Of a DNA stretch of 64,000 nt, positions 12,801 to 24,085 are shown one piece after another. Origin of the DNA: Poa pratensis (Eukaryota; Streptophyta; Magnoliopsida; Poales; Poaceae); the NCBI GenBank assembly GCA_947311845.1, contig CAMZMU010000063.1, forward strand, positions 122,495,964 to 122,559,963, written 5' to 3'. Below the pieces are notes generated by a model, which worked only from the letters and a program-made list of their open reading frames with translations, did no database searches and was not told where the DNA came from. Each line of letters starts with the position of its first letter. Position 1 is the first letter of the stretch. A program made the position numbers and the translations under genes.

Positions 12801-13009
12801 AAATGGGTTAACCTGTCATGCGGGGTAGAGATAGACAAGCGGTACGGAATGACTACAGTGGATCTCAAAAATCTTGCGTACAAAACCGAGCCATTCGTCC
12901 TAGCCAATGATGTGGCTCAGGTTTTCTATGTGAAGGACATGTCTTCCAGACCGAAAAAAAGAAAAGATAAGCAAGCCGGTACATCATACAATGAGCCAAA
13001 GCGCCACAT
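9892..13009 (+). pseudogene. TNP2-type CACTA transposase, frameshifted and 3'-truncated
   Basis: This is the DDE/D-class transposase that would cut and paste CACTA elements. ATG 9892 follows directly on a splice-acceptor-like tgtag. The N-terminus (about residues 3-80) has the transposase-associated pattern with CPCDEC. Next comes a TNP2 core with CPICG and LSTDGLNPFG (about residue 341), the likely first catalytic aspartate, and a second candidate in INDWPA. A DUF4218-like stretch (MFPFERFMGVLKKYVHNR) and a C-terminal DUF4216-like stretch follow. Two defects are visible. Near 10990 a run of C is one base short, stopping the frame at 11005-11007 while the rest continues at 10998 in another frame. 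At about 13009 the gene runs straight into retrotransposon LTR sequence, removing the normal C-terminus. It cannot make full-length transposase as read. Confidence 0.9.
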
Positions 13010-16000
13010 AGCTTGATCGACAGGAGCTCTCCGCCGCTTCTCCAACTCTAGCGGGCTATTCTCGACCACCAGAAGCGCCCGCGCCACCTCCTTCTGCGTC
13101 GTCGAGTTCGTCTTCATCTCCTGCACCCAGTGGTACGACTCGAGCATCCTGAACCCCTCTCCTCCGTCGTGTGCGTCCACCCCAGCCATGGCGCCGCCGC
13201 GGATTTTGGTCACCGGAGTAACTCCGGCACACCGCGCCGCTCGAATTAGGCCAAACCACCCAGCGCCGTTAGATCTGCATCGTGCGGCACAGATTTGATC
13301 CATTACTCGAACCGGTATCGGCGAATAAGAACGCGCCACGTCGCCAAGTCGCCGCATCGCCCAGTCAGCAGCTCCGCACCAACCAGAAGACGCCACGTCG
13401 ACCAAGGACTCCAGCGCGAGGATCTTTTTCAGTTTTCTTCACCGTTTAGCCCCTGCGTATTACGAATAGGTCCCTGCAAATTAGATTCATTATTAATTTT
13501 TTCTCGTTTATCCAAATCTTATGAAAAATATATTTTTGGAAAGCTTATGACTTGTAGAAACTTTTGGCATAGTTATTTTTAGGTTTTGTCGAATTTAAAT
13601 TAGTTAATTTTGAAAAGTGGTTTAAATAGTATTTTGGCTATAAATTGAGTTTAAAAATAGATTTTTTTAGCAAACTCTTTTGCTATAATTTTGTATGCCT
13701 AAGTATTGGCCGTAGGAATACTCTAGTATTTTTGTAAAATTATTTTTAATGATTTTTGATTAAATATTGATTAAATGCTTTTTAGGTGTTATTTTAATAA
13801 TCAAAAATAAATTAAAAATATTTTTCTTCTTATTTTCGACTGATAAATGACTTAATCATATTTCGATGACTTTAGTTGATAACAAGTACTTAGAAATATA
13901 TTGTCTCTCAAAACAAAACTAATTTATTCCTTAGGAATTATTTGACAAGTATTTTGACAATACTTTTTCCTTAGAAAATTCTAGCACCTCTTAGTTTTGT
14001 TAACTTTTCCTTAGAAATTATTTGGGCTTATTGTTTGACCTCTTTGGTCCTTAGTTATTTTTGGAACATCTTGTTTGCTTGCATTTCCTTAGAGCATTTA
14101 CATAAGCATGGCATGCATAATTAAGTCCTTAGTATTATTTTTCACATGACTTCCTCCTTAGAAATTTTGAGGATGCATGGTAGATCTCTTGACCTCTCTA
14201 GTCAAAACCACTAAGTTAGAAATTAGTAGAAACAATGAAGAAACAAAGAAGGACTTAGCAAGAAAACAAGACTCCAGAAGCATCTCCAAGAAGAAAGTAC
14301 TTAGAAGAAATCAAGAGGAAATTCATGAAGACCAACCATCCTACCTTTTTAAGTCTTTCTTTTCCTCTCTCTTCTTTTCTTCCTTCATCTTTTACTTCAT
14401 GGTGACTAAGTTGTATTCAAGACCAACCTGGATGTTGCCAACAAAATCAAGTCTTCAGAACCATCATGTCTACATAATTAAATGAAGTCACACCAAGAAG
14501 AAAACTACAAGGAAGCCGGGAGAAGATTCTTGGAAGACCAACTACTTCTTTCTTTCTATTTTCTCTTCATTTCTATTTTGCCTCACTTTAGACATAGACC
14601 AAGTCCTTGGTGTTTAAGACTAAGTTCCTAGAGTGCTAATTGAAGACCATTGAAGATCAATGAAGCTACAAAGGAGTTGAAGATTATTTGAAGACCAAAG
14701 TTGTGAAAAATTAGAATAACCCTTCAACTTTTGTTTTATCAAGTGTACTTTAGGCTCAACCTGGACCTTGCCTTAGCTAAATGGGATATTGTTATTTATG
14801 TCTTTCCCTTATTTTGTTTGCATGTCCTTCATATCATAATTACTGTGTCATCCTGCATCTCATGCATATCATATTTTTCTAAGTGTTGCATTTATGATTG
14901 TATGTTTTATTTGTGGCTTGTTTGAATTGTTAGAAATTTCGGAGAGAGACGAAGGCAGTCGCAACTGCTACTACTGCACTCCCTGTTGCCAAGGCAAGTG
15001 GCACACCCCCATAAATTTCCTAAGTATTTTTCTATGCATGACTTAGTGTATTTCTTTATATGCATGTGTAGGATAGTATTGCTATGCTAAACTACTATCT
15101 CCTTTACACTAGTTGTGTCTAGAATCCTATTGATAACTTAGTAGAAATATTGATGCTATGCAAAAGTGTTTTATTGAAAGGCTTAATTCTACTAAGTTAA
15201 TTTATCATCTGGGTGGAAGTGGTATTGAATGGTTTATGTTGAGTGGCTACTCAGGACCATGTCCATGAGGGTTTTCACCTAAGATAGTTTACTATACTTA
15301 GGACCATGGTATGTGGGGGTTCTCACCTGAGAGTTCACTTGAGGATGGCCACCCAGGGACAAAGGGACCAAAGTTTTATCTAAGTGAAGATGCTTCCAAT
15401 GCAGCCATGTGGTATAATGGCTCTGCCTTGACTTTTCCCCAAAGGTCTCGTCTCAACTCTCTCCTTTTCCTTAGCACAAATCGAGTGCTTGAGGATAGTT
15501 TGGGTTTGTTGGGTCTCATGGTGAAAGTGCACAACCTCTCGAGAGTTAAAACTAAGTACTTAGCCGTGTCCCCGGTTACGGACAATTTGAGCAGCTGATC
15601 AAGGATGCAACGGAGGCTCCCATCATTCCAATTTCTTAAATTAAAATTTTGAGGGTTGAACAGAGGTAGACTAGAGGGTGGTTTTCATGCCATATCTGTT
15701 TTGACAAAAGAAAAGTGTTTTACAAAGTGTTAGGCAAATTTGGCTTTATGCAAAATAGCCTTGAAACTCCACCAGCCAAATATGCATATAGGTTATTAGA
15801 GTTATTCCATTAAGTGTCCACATAGTGTCACTTGCCAGATCCATTTTAATGGTATCTGACCCACTTTGTTGCAAAATTTTATTTGTTGCACATTGTTCTG
15901 ATGACGAGTGAGTTTACGTTAAGGGTATCGAGTCTACAACCAACATGTGTTCGCCTGTGGCGCATCATGAAGAATGGAGACTCATTGAAGATTTATTTCC

Positions 16001-16198
16001 GCTGCTTTATTGTTTTAAGCTAGCTATAAGCTATGCAAAGATGTATCGAACCATTTATTTTTCCAAGTCTGGATCATTCGTGTAATAATTGATACAATGT
16101 TGTGATATTCATCTAAAACTGTGTGTGCAAATGAATCGATCCAGGGATTTGCACTATACACAGGTACCTTGCCAATTTTTAAGTGCAGGTACGTTACA
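13010..16198 (+). repeat. Truncated 5' LTR of the gypsy-type element
   Basis: It begins abruptly at agcttgatcgacagg, identical to 3' LTR sequence at about 19289, with no TG start. It ends acgttaca at 16198. By eye it differs from the 3' LTR by about 25 substitutions over roughly 2.74 kb, plus one large indel: bases about 14431-14876 are absent from the 3' LTR. Confidence 0.9.
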
Positions 16199-16200
16199 GA

Positions 16201-16212
16201 TGGTATCAGAGC
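16201..16212 (+). other. Primer-binding site of the gypsy-type element
   Basis: tggtatcagagc, two bases after the 5' LTR end, matches the methionine-tRNA 3' end pattern that primes minus-strand synthesis in many plant LTR retrotransposons. Confidence 0.85.
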
Positions 16213-16367
16213 ACTGTGTTGCCTGTAGGTTCGAAACCCTAAGTCTGGTTAGAAATAAGAAAGCCCATAGGACAAAAAAAAATTATTTGTTCCTTGTCTA
16301 AAACTGTTGATATCATTCTTGTAACTTCTTAACTATTCGCGTTCTAAATACATTCTCTTATTTTTAG

Positions 16368-16775
16368 ATGTCCCTCCTCCTAGAATCACTGAAGAAGGGT
16401 CCAGCAATGACCATGACCTTGGAATGTGAGACTAAGTTTCCAAAAGCTTTGAAGGATCTCATGTTGAGTATGGGACTTGAAGGAGCAGCAGTCTACAAAG
16501 ATTTTCCTTTCATGGGTGAAGGTCAAGAGTACTGGTGGGTGCAACTCCATCTATACAAGAACAAAGACGATGACCACAAGACCGAAGGTTGCTACATGTT
16601 CACAAACCCAATAATTCGAACATCATTCTTTGATTCCGCAAGAAGTACAGCATGGGAGGCCATCGAAAACCTTGGAAGAAGACTTCGATTTAGACTCCAC
16701 AACACTCAGAAATACCTTGGTGAACTCAAGGAAATAAAGGAAGAACTCGATGCACTCAAGAAGGAGATAGACTAG
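16368..16775 (+). CDS. Small ORF upstream of gag in the gypsy-type element, 135 aa
   Basis: This complete 135-codon ORF lies between the primer-binding site and gag. It has no recognised domain. It is mixed in charge, with a tryptophan-containing segment (EGQEYWWVQLHLYKNK, about residues 50-65) and a Lys/Glu-rich C-terminal helix likely to form a coiled coil (about residues 115-135). Extra ORFs in front of gag are known in some grass gypsy elements, and this resembles that class; function is unknown. It is intact, unlike the following gag. Confidence 0.55.
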   Translation: MSLLLESLKKGPAMTMTLECETKFPKALKDLMLSMGLEGAAVYKDFPFMGEGQEYWWVQLHLYKNKDDDHKTEGCYMFTNPIIRTSFFDSARSTAWEAIENLGRRLRFRLHNTQKYLGELKEIKEELDALKKEID

Positions 16776-17022
16776 ACCCCCTTATGTTTTAGAATAAAGA
16801 AACCATGTTGATGTATTGACCTATCAAATTGTGGTATGGCAGTACTATCATATTGTTTTCCTCATATCCTAGATGTAATTCAATTAAAAAACGATTAGTT
16901 TGGTTTTCTCAAAAGTTTGTGAGTTTTTATGATGTGTGGTTGTTTGTGACAAATTGCTTGTATGGGTAGAAATAATTCTCCTAGATCTATCTATCTTTTG
17001 CTTATCTATGCTTAAACCACAG

Positions 17023-18135
17023 ATGCCTCCCCGTCGTGCACCTGAAAACAACAACAACAGCAACAACGATGCTATGATGCAACAGATGATGGCGGCCCAT
17101 ACTCAGCTGATGACCATGATGGCTCAATTCATGGCAAATCAACATGGACCTCCACCACCACCACCTCCTCCCCAACTGGACAGACTTACCAGGTTCCTTA
17201 GGCTTAGGCCAAACAAGTTCTCAACTACAACTGATCCAATTGTGGCTGATGACTGGCTGCGTTCGGTATAAAAGGATCTGGTGACAACTGAATGTGAAGA
17301 TGCTGAGAAAGTTAGGTTCACTGCACATCTGCTTGAAGGACCTGCTGCCCAATGGTGGGAAACTTATCAGATTACTCACCCATTGGACACTTTGACCTGG
17401 GCGGATTTCAAGGAAGGTTTTCGTAATGCTCATATCTCCACAGGCATTATGAATCTGAAACAGGAGGAGTTTCGCAATCTGCGTCAGGGGAACAGAAGTC
17501 TTAAGGAGTACATGGATGACTTTCTTGCCTTGTCTCGATATGCTCCTGAGGACATTGACACAGATGCAAAGAGGAAGGCTAAATTTCTCAAGGGACTAAG
17601 TGATGAGCTGAAGATACCTTTGACTGTTGCTTACGCTCCAACCTATCAGACACTTCTTGATCAAGCAGTTACCCTTGAAGATAGCCTGAAGAAAGCTGAA
17701 AACAGGAAGAGGAAGATGAATTCAAACAAGCACCACTCTGAACCCTCATTCAAGAAACACTTTGTTCATGATGCGAACAATGGTCACAAACATGGGAATC
17801 ACCATAATGGAGGAACTCACCACAAGCATCATGATCACAATGGTGGATCCAAGGGAAGCAATGGAGATCACAAGGGAAATGGACTAGTTGGCCATAACAA
17901 TAACAATGGACAACACCGTCCAAATCCTGAATACAGAGATATCAGCCAGGTGCTCTGCTACAAATGCAAGAACAAGGGTCATTGTGTCAATGAGTGCCCA
18001 GCAAAGAAGAAGGCCGAAGAAGCTGCCAAGTCAAATCGTTTTGATAAAGGATATGTGAACCACATCAATGTGGAAGAAGTGTTTGAGGAACCTAGCTTGG
18101 TGAACGGTACGTTCTCAATCAAGTTTGCATCTTGA
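17023..18135 (+). pseudogene. Gag pseudogene with one internal stop, no pol downstream
   Basis: The frame opens at ATG 17023 (MPPRRAPENNN) and runs to TGA 18133-18135, interrupted once by TAA at 17269-17271 (codon 83), where a sense codon such as GAA is expected. The N-terminus is Asn/Gln/Met-rich with a polyproline run. The capsid-like retrotransposon gag region spans about residues 95-220 (EGPAAQWWETY, then EEFRNLRQGNRSLKEYMDDF). A His/Asn/Gly-rich linker leads to a CCHC zinc knuckle, CYKCKNKGHCVNEC, near residue 312. Only about 100 bp separate the stop from the 3' LTR, so pol is missing altogether. The gag would have packaged the element's RNA with pol supplied in trans. Confidence 0.85.
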
Positions 18136-18226
18136 AGTTTGACTGCCATCACAAATTTCTTTTAAGGGTGGTAGCCATACAGTCACAACCTTTTGCTAGC
18201 CTACTCGAATCTCGGGACGAGATTCC

Positions 18227-18243
18227 TTTTAAGGGTGGTAGTC
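18227..18243 (+). other. Polypurine tract next to the 3' LTR
   Basis: ttttaagggtggtag lies immediately before the 3' LTR and fits the plus-strand primer position. A near-identical copy occurs at about 18160-18175, so the interval between them looks like a small duplication or a scar of pol loss. Confidence 0.65.
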
Positions 18244-21200
18244 TGTAACATCCCAAGTTTTTCAAAAAGTTGAAAAAATCAGAAAAATTTAAAACTTTTG
18301 AAAACTATTATGTATTTTGCTTTGAAAAGAAAAATCACGCATGCATTCATCATCATATAGCATTGTTTGCATTAGGATATTTCAAAAGTTGGAATATTAT
18401 TTCCACTTGAAAACATATTTGAGAAAATGTATTAAAAGGGCATATTATGCTCTATGTAATATTTTTGATCTTCTATGACTTTAGTTGTTCCATTTTAAAT
18501 TATGGTTTGGATTCAATTATATTTAGCTAAAACAAAAGTTTAAAATTAGTTAGTTTCCAAATTTGTATTTGTGGTATTTTATTTAAGTATAATAAGCCAC
18601 AGATGTTTTTATTTAAAACCCTAATTAAAAAAAATGATAAGGGGTCTAATAAGCATTTATGTAATATTCTAAATTTTGTATTTTTGAAAGATATTAGAAA
18701 AGTGTGCTGGAACCTTTTAAATAACAGATATTATTATCTCAAATTTTTACAAAGTGGTTTGAATCCATTTGGAGGTTTAAATCCAAAGTTATAAAAGTTC
18801 TCAGAAAAAGAAAAAAACCGGAAAGGAACAAAAAAAAGGGGGAAACGAGCCAGATGGGCCGAAGCCCATCTTTCCTCCCTCGCAGCACAACCCAACTTCA
18901 ACCCAGCTTCTCTCTCTCACTGCCAGGTGGGCCCCACCCATGACGCAAGTCGTGACGCAATCAGTCTTCAACCTCTCGCGCAAGAAAGAACTCCGAAACC
19001 CTAGCCAAATCCAGACCAAATCCGTCATGTTTAAACGGTTTCTATCCAATCTCTCGAGCCCATATAAACCCCGCACCCTCCGTTATCTTTTGCCCCAAAA
19101 ACCGCAACTCGAGAGCCCTAGGCTGCTCGATTTCAAGCTCGACGTGCCGCCACGGTCGCCGGCGAATTTCTTCGAGTCCGGCGAGTACCAGCCACCCCGA
19201 GCTCTCCAATCTCCTCCTTTCTTCGTAATTCTTCCTTGCGCACATCCCTGATCTTGTCCCGTGATTTTTCGTGCACAGAATCAGGCGGAGCTTGATCGAC
19301 AGGAGCTCTCCGCCGCTTCTCCAACTCCAGCGGGCTATTCTCGACCACCAGAAGCGCCCGCGCCACCTCCTTCTGCGTCGTCGAGTTCGTCTTCATCTCC
19401 TGCACCCAGTGGTACGACTCGAGCATCCTGAACCCCTCTCCTCCGTCGTGTGCGTCCACCCCAGCCATGGCGCCGCCGCGGATTTTGGTCACCGGAGTAA
19501 CTCCGGCACACCGCGCCGCTCGAATTTGGTCAAACCACCCAGAGCCGTTAGATCTGCATCGTGCGGCGCATATTAGATCCATTACTCGAACCGGTATCGG
19601 CGAATAAGAACGCGCCACGTCGCCAAGTCGCCGCATCGCCCAGTCAGCAGCTCCGCACCAACCAGAAGACGCCACGTCGACCAAGGACTCCAGCGCGAGG
19701 ATCTTTTTCAGTTTTCTTCACCGTTTAGCCCCTGCGTATTACGATTAGGTCCCTGCAAATTAGATTCATTATTAATTTTTACTCGTTTATCCAAATCTTA
19801 TGAAAAATATATTTTTGGAAAGCTTATGACTTGTAGAAACTTTTGGCATAGTTATTTTTAGGTTTTGTCGAATTTAAATTAGTTAATTTTTAAAAGTGGT
19901 TTAAATAGTATTTTGGCTATAAATTGAGTTTAAAAATAGATTTTTTTTTAGCAAACTCTTTTGCTATAATTTTGTATGCCTAAGTATTGGCCGTAGGAAT
20001 ACTCTAGTATTTTTGTAAAATTATTTTTAATGATTTTTGATTAAATATTGATTAAATGCTTTTTAGGTGTTATTTTAATAATCAAAAATTTATTAAAAAT
20101 ATTTTTCTTCTTATTTTCGACTGATAAATGAATTAATCATATTTCGATGACTTTAGTTGATAACAAGTACTTAGAAATATATTGTCTCTCAAAACAAAAC
20201 TAATTTATTCCTTAGGAATTATTTGACAAGTATTTTGAAAATACTTTTTCCTTAGAAAATTCTAGCACCTCTTAGTTTTGTTAACTTTTCCTTAGAAATT
20301 ATTTGGGCTTATTGTTTGACCTCTTTGGTCCTCAGTTATTTTTGGAACATCTTGTTTGCTTGAATTTCCTTAGAGCATTTACATAAGCAAGGCATGCATA
20401 ATTAAGTCCTTAGTATTATTTTTCACATGACTTCCTCCTTAGAAATTTTGAGGATGCATGGTAGATCTCTTGACCTCTCTAGTCAAAACCACTAAGTTAG
20501 AAATTAGTGGAAACAATGAAGAAACAAAGAAGGACTTAGCAAAAAAACAAGACTCCAGAAGCATCTCCAAGAAGAAAGTACTTAGAAGAAATCAAGAGGA
20601 AATTCATGAAGACCAACCATCCTACCTTTTTAAGTCTTTCTTTTCCTCTCTCTTCTTTTCTTCCTTCATCTTTTACTTCATGGTGACTAAGTTGTATTCA
20701 AGACCAACCATTCTAAGTGTTGCATTTATGATTGTATGTTTTATTTGTGGCTTGTTTGAATTGTTAGAAATTTCGGAGAGAGACGAAGGCAGTCGCAACT
20801 GCTACTACTGCACTCCCTGTTGCCAAGGCAAGTGGCACACCCCCATAAATTTCCTAAGTATTTTTCTATGCATGACTTAGTGTATTTCTTTATATGCATG
20901 TGTAGGATAGTATTGCTATGCTAAACTACTATCTCCTTTACACTAGTTGTGTCTAGAATCCTATTGATAACTTAGTAGAAATATTGATGCTATGCAAAAG
21001 AGTTTTATTGAAAGGCTTAATTCTACTAAGTTAATTTATCATCTGGGTGGAAGTGGTATTGAATGGTTTATGTTGAGTGGCTACTCAGGACCATGTCCAT
21101 GAGGGTTTTCACCTAAGATAGTTTACTATACTTAGGACCATGGTATGTTGGGGTTCTCACCTGAGAGTTCACTTGAGGATGGCCACCCAGGGACAAAGGG

Positions 21201-22032
21201 ACCAAAGTTTTATCTAAGTGAAGATGCTTCCAGTGCAGCCATGTGGTATAATGGCTCTGCCTTGACTTTTCCCCAAAGGTCTCGTCTCAACTCTCTCCTT
21301 TTCCTTAGCACAAATCGAGTGCTTGAGGATAGTTTGGGTTTGTTGGGTCTCATGGTGAAAGTGCACAACCTCTCGAGAGTTAAAACTAAGTACTTAGCCA
21401 TGTCCCCGGTTACGGACAATTTGAGCAGCTGATCAAGGATGCAACGGAGGCTCCCATCATTCCAATTTCTTAAATTAAAATTTTGAGGGTTGAACAGAGG
21501 TAGACTAGAGGGTGGTTTTCATGCCATATCTGTTTTGACAAAAGAAAAGTGGTTTACAAAGTGTTAGGCAAATTTGGCTTTATGCAAAATAGCCTTGAAA
21601 CTCCACCAGCCAAATATGCATATAGGTTATTAGAGTTATTCCATTAAGTGTCCACATAGTGTCACTTGCCAGATCCATTTTAATGGTATCTGACCCACTC
21701 TGTTGCAAAATTTTATTTGTTGCACATTGTTCTGATGACGAGTGAGTTTACGTTAAGGGTATCGAGTCTACAACCAACATGTGTTCGCCTGTGGCGCATC
21801 ATGAAGAATGGAGACTCATTGAAGATTTATTTCCGCTGCTTTATTGTTTTAAGCTAGCTATAAGCTATGCAAAGATGTATCGAACCATTTATTTTTCCAA
21901 GTCTGGATCATTCGTGTAATAATTGATACAATGTTGTGATATTCATCTAAAACTGTGTGTGCAAATGAATCGATCCAGGGATTTGCACTATACACAGGTA
22001 CCTTGCCAATTTTTAAGTGCAGGTACGTTACA
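18244..22032 (+). repeat. 3' LTR of the gypsy-type element, 3,789 bp
   Basis: It starts tgtaacatccc and ends gttaca. It contains a CCAAT at about 19046 and a TATA box (tataaa, 19063-19068), a plausible LTR promoter; the corresponding part of the 5' LTR is deleted. At about 20709 it lacks about 446 bp that the 5' LTR retains. The antisense ORFs in the GC-rich part recur in both LTRs and look incidental. Confidence 0.9.
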
Positions 22033-22480
22033 TCCAACGTCTCACGAGCGCTTGAAAGAAACACACGATCCGTGTGCTTCTTTAGTACCGGTTGGTAACA
22101 CCAACCGGGACTAAAGTCGGGCTCACCCTGATCCAACGTCTCACAAGCACTTAAAAGAAACACATCTCTGATCCAACGTCTCACGAGCGCTTGAAAGAAA
22201 CACACGATCCGTGTGCTTCTTTAGTACCGGTTGGTAACACGAACCGGGACTAAAGTCGGGCTCACCCCTGATCCAACGTCTCACAAGCACTTAAAAGAAA
22301 CACACCGCTTGATCCAACGGCTCCCAATCGCTGGAAGGAAACACACGATCCGTGTGCTTCTTCCTGATCCACTGGAGAAGGTAGGCAACTTAATTCGATC
22401 CCGCCACCGTTTCCCGCCCAAATATTTCCCGCTATCATTCCCCCCAAATGCCGCCACCGGTAGTTCTATAAAACCCAGTC
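22033..22480. repeat. CACTA-type internal tandem repeats and hairpins
   Basis: Right of the retrotransposon, units beginning gatccaacgtctcac and ending with cacacgatccgtgtgcttc recur at about 22034, 22133, 22173, 22270 and 22312. Two of them contain the hairpin tttagtaccggttggtaac with its inverse ending ggactaaag (about 22082-22115 and 22221-22255), the motif that marks the ends of the surrounding CACTA. The last part holds a TATA-like tctataaaac at about 22464, ahead of the next ORF. Confidence 0.75.
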
Positions 22481-22513
22481 GAAGGTAGGCATGGTACTCA
22501 CTTGAGCGCAAGC

Positions 22514-23005
22514 ATGGTGTGTATTGGTCCTTGCGAGAAGTGTGTGTCCGGGTTTCACATTTCCGCATCCGAGCATCTCGCCAGGCTTTCGAGCAATTTG
22601 AAGGTAGATGGTAGGGTAGTTCCAATTGAAGAAATTTTGCACACTGAGAGTCATCTCGCTTTGCTCGGGGCGAAGCTATGCCGCGATGGGTTTCCGTATA
22701 GGACCCCGCTCCAAATTCGTGCAGAAATGCTCACGCTTGCAGAGAAGTTTGACAGGAAAGTTACGAATAGTCCGTTCTACCGAACTGAAGGTGACCGTGA
22801 TTCGTACGGTCGTTCCTGTCTCTGGGTAGTTGACAGCGATGATGACGACGATTTCATGCCGTCGTCAAAGGAAAGGAGGGTTGAAGCACTGAGCAAGAAG
22901 GCTGAAGCTTCGTCCAAGGGCAAAGGCAAGAAGGCAGAATCTTCGTCAAAGGGCAAGGAAGGCAAGAAGACAGAATCTTCGTCAAAAGGCATTGATGGGA
23001 GATAG
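22514..23005 (+). CDS. Unknown 163-aa ORF in the CACTA interior, Lys/Ser-rich tail
   Basis: ATG 22514 is chosen because it lies about 45 bp below a TATA-like tctataaaac and starts the conserved-looking part (MVCIGPCEKC). The N-terminal 110 residues look globular, with a CxxC near the start, and end in an acidic run (DSDDDDD). The C-terminal 50 residues repeat a KKAESSSKGKG-like unit about three times and are probably disordered and basic. I do not recognise the family. It may be a gene captured by the CACTA or an accessory protein of the element. It has no internal stop. CACTA-type repeats lie on both sides. Confidence 0.5.
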   Translation: MVCIGPCEKCVSGFHISASEHLARLSSNLKVDGRVVPIEEILHTESHLALLGAKLCRDGFPYRTPLQIRAEMLTLAEKFDRKVTNSPFYRTEGDRDSYGRSCLWVVDSDDDDDFMPSSKERRVEALSKKAEASSKGKGKKAESSSKGKEGKKTESSSKGIDGR

Positions 23006-23409
23006 GTAGAGTCTTTGTTTTACTTGTGTTGTATCGTAATTTCAAGTTGTACCTTAATTTGTTCTATCCAGTATTTAGAACTAGTGAAGTTGTAACGTAG
23101 ATGTCTAGTTGTATGTTAAATCGTCTCTGCATAAGACGGTTGACCGCACATCGGAGTTGTATCTTGGTTCACACGGTTGCGAAGATGGCGGCCGGCTTTT
23201 GGAGATTGTGTCCTCTGTTCCTCTCTTCGTCGCGGTTGGGTTTGCTCTGACCTTTCTGCGGAGGTACTGGAGGTGGTGTGGCCTGCTCCCGGCGGTGGTC
23301 GTCGGTTGGCGTGCTCGCCTGAAGAGGATTGAATCGGGGCGTCGCCCCCGCCGATATGGCTTTCCTCCGTCTTCAGATCTCGGCGTCCGCGTCGGGTGAC
23401 TACTGCGGC

Positions 23410-23695
23410 GACATCACCTGGTGGCAGTAGAGAAGAAAGTAGAGAAAAAAACAAAATAGAAACCAAATAGATATAAAAAACAGAAAACAAAAGAAAGAAA
23501 AAAAACTAGAGAAAAAAATTCAAAAAGCCCATTAGTACCGGTTGTAAACTACAACCGGTACTAAAGGGCTGGGCTGCGCGCGGGAATTTTCGCCGCGGCC
23601 CAAAAGGCACCTTTAGCACCGGTTGTAGTCTACAACCGGTACTAAAGACCCTTAGTACCGGTTGTAGTCTACAACCGGTACTAAAGGCCTGTTCT
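23410..23695. repeat. A-rich tract and internal subterminal-type hairpins
   Basis: An A-rich stretch (23430-23520) leads into three hairpins made of taccggttgtagtctac-like arms at about 23533-23567, 23610-23646 and 23650-23687. The same order, A-rich tract then hairpins, occurs at the true right end of the element (28800-29140). No CACTA terminus was found beside this block. Confidence 0.75.
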
Positions 23696-24085
23696 GCAGT
23701 TAAAGCAGGGGATCGATCCCCAAATTCGCTAACTCTGCTCGAAGACGACGACGCCCGCGCGCTCCTCTCGACACCACGCCGGCGAAGCCCTGCCGCGTCC
23801 ACGCCGTCGACGCCCCCCGCCGTCCGCGCCGTCGACCCCCCACGCCGTCGACCCGCGCCCGCTCCACGCCGTCGACGCCCCGGGCGCCCACTCCGACGAG
23901 ACCGCCGCGCCGCCCTCTCAGCCGCCGCTCCATTTCCCCCGTACGTCGACGACGACGCCCACTCCGGCCGCCGCGCGCACCCACTCGACGCCGTGGACGC
24001 CCCGCGCGCCCACTCCGGCCGCCGCGCGTGCTCCACCGCGCTGCTCTCTCCACTCCGGCCGGCCACACCACAGTACCACATCAAG

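Larger units (their letters stand above)
13010..22032 (+). mobile_element. Gypsy-type LTR retrotransposon, gag-only, 5' LTR truncated
   Basis: The 3' LTR is 18244-22032, starting tgtaacatccc and ending gtacgttaca. The 5' LTR keeps only its last part, 13010-16198; it aligns with 19289-22032 but lacks the first roughly 1,045 bp. A methionine-tRNA-type primer site follows the 5' LTR and a polypurine tract precedes the 3' LTR. The interior (16199-18243) holds a small ORF and a gag ORF with a zinc knuckle, but no protease, integrase or reverse transcriptase, so it is non-autonomous. The element sits in the CACTA unit: TNP2 on the left, CACTA-type repeats on the right. The 5' host junction and its target duplication are lost. 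Confidence 0.9.

Noticed and set aside
19133..19684. 183-codon minus-strand ORF repeated in both gypsy LTRs (also 12926-13405)
   Set aside because: It is antisense LTR sequence present because the LTR is duplicated; the low-complexity Arg/Ala-rich translation suggests no gene.
23410..23530. Possible second CACTA terminus beside the internal hairpins
   Set aside because: No CACTA or TAGTG inverted end was found here; the composite idea therefore rests on the hairpins alone.
23506..24084. 192-codon minus-strand ORF in the GC-rich leader
   Set aside because: Extremely Arg/Gly/Ala-rich and opposite the leader of the Ulp1-like gene; expected by base composition.
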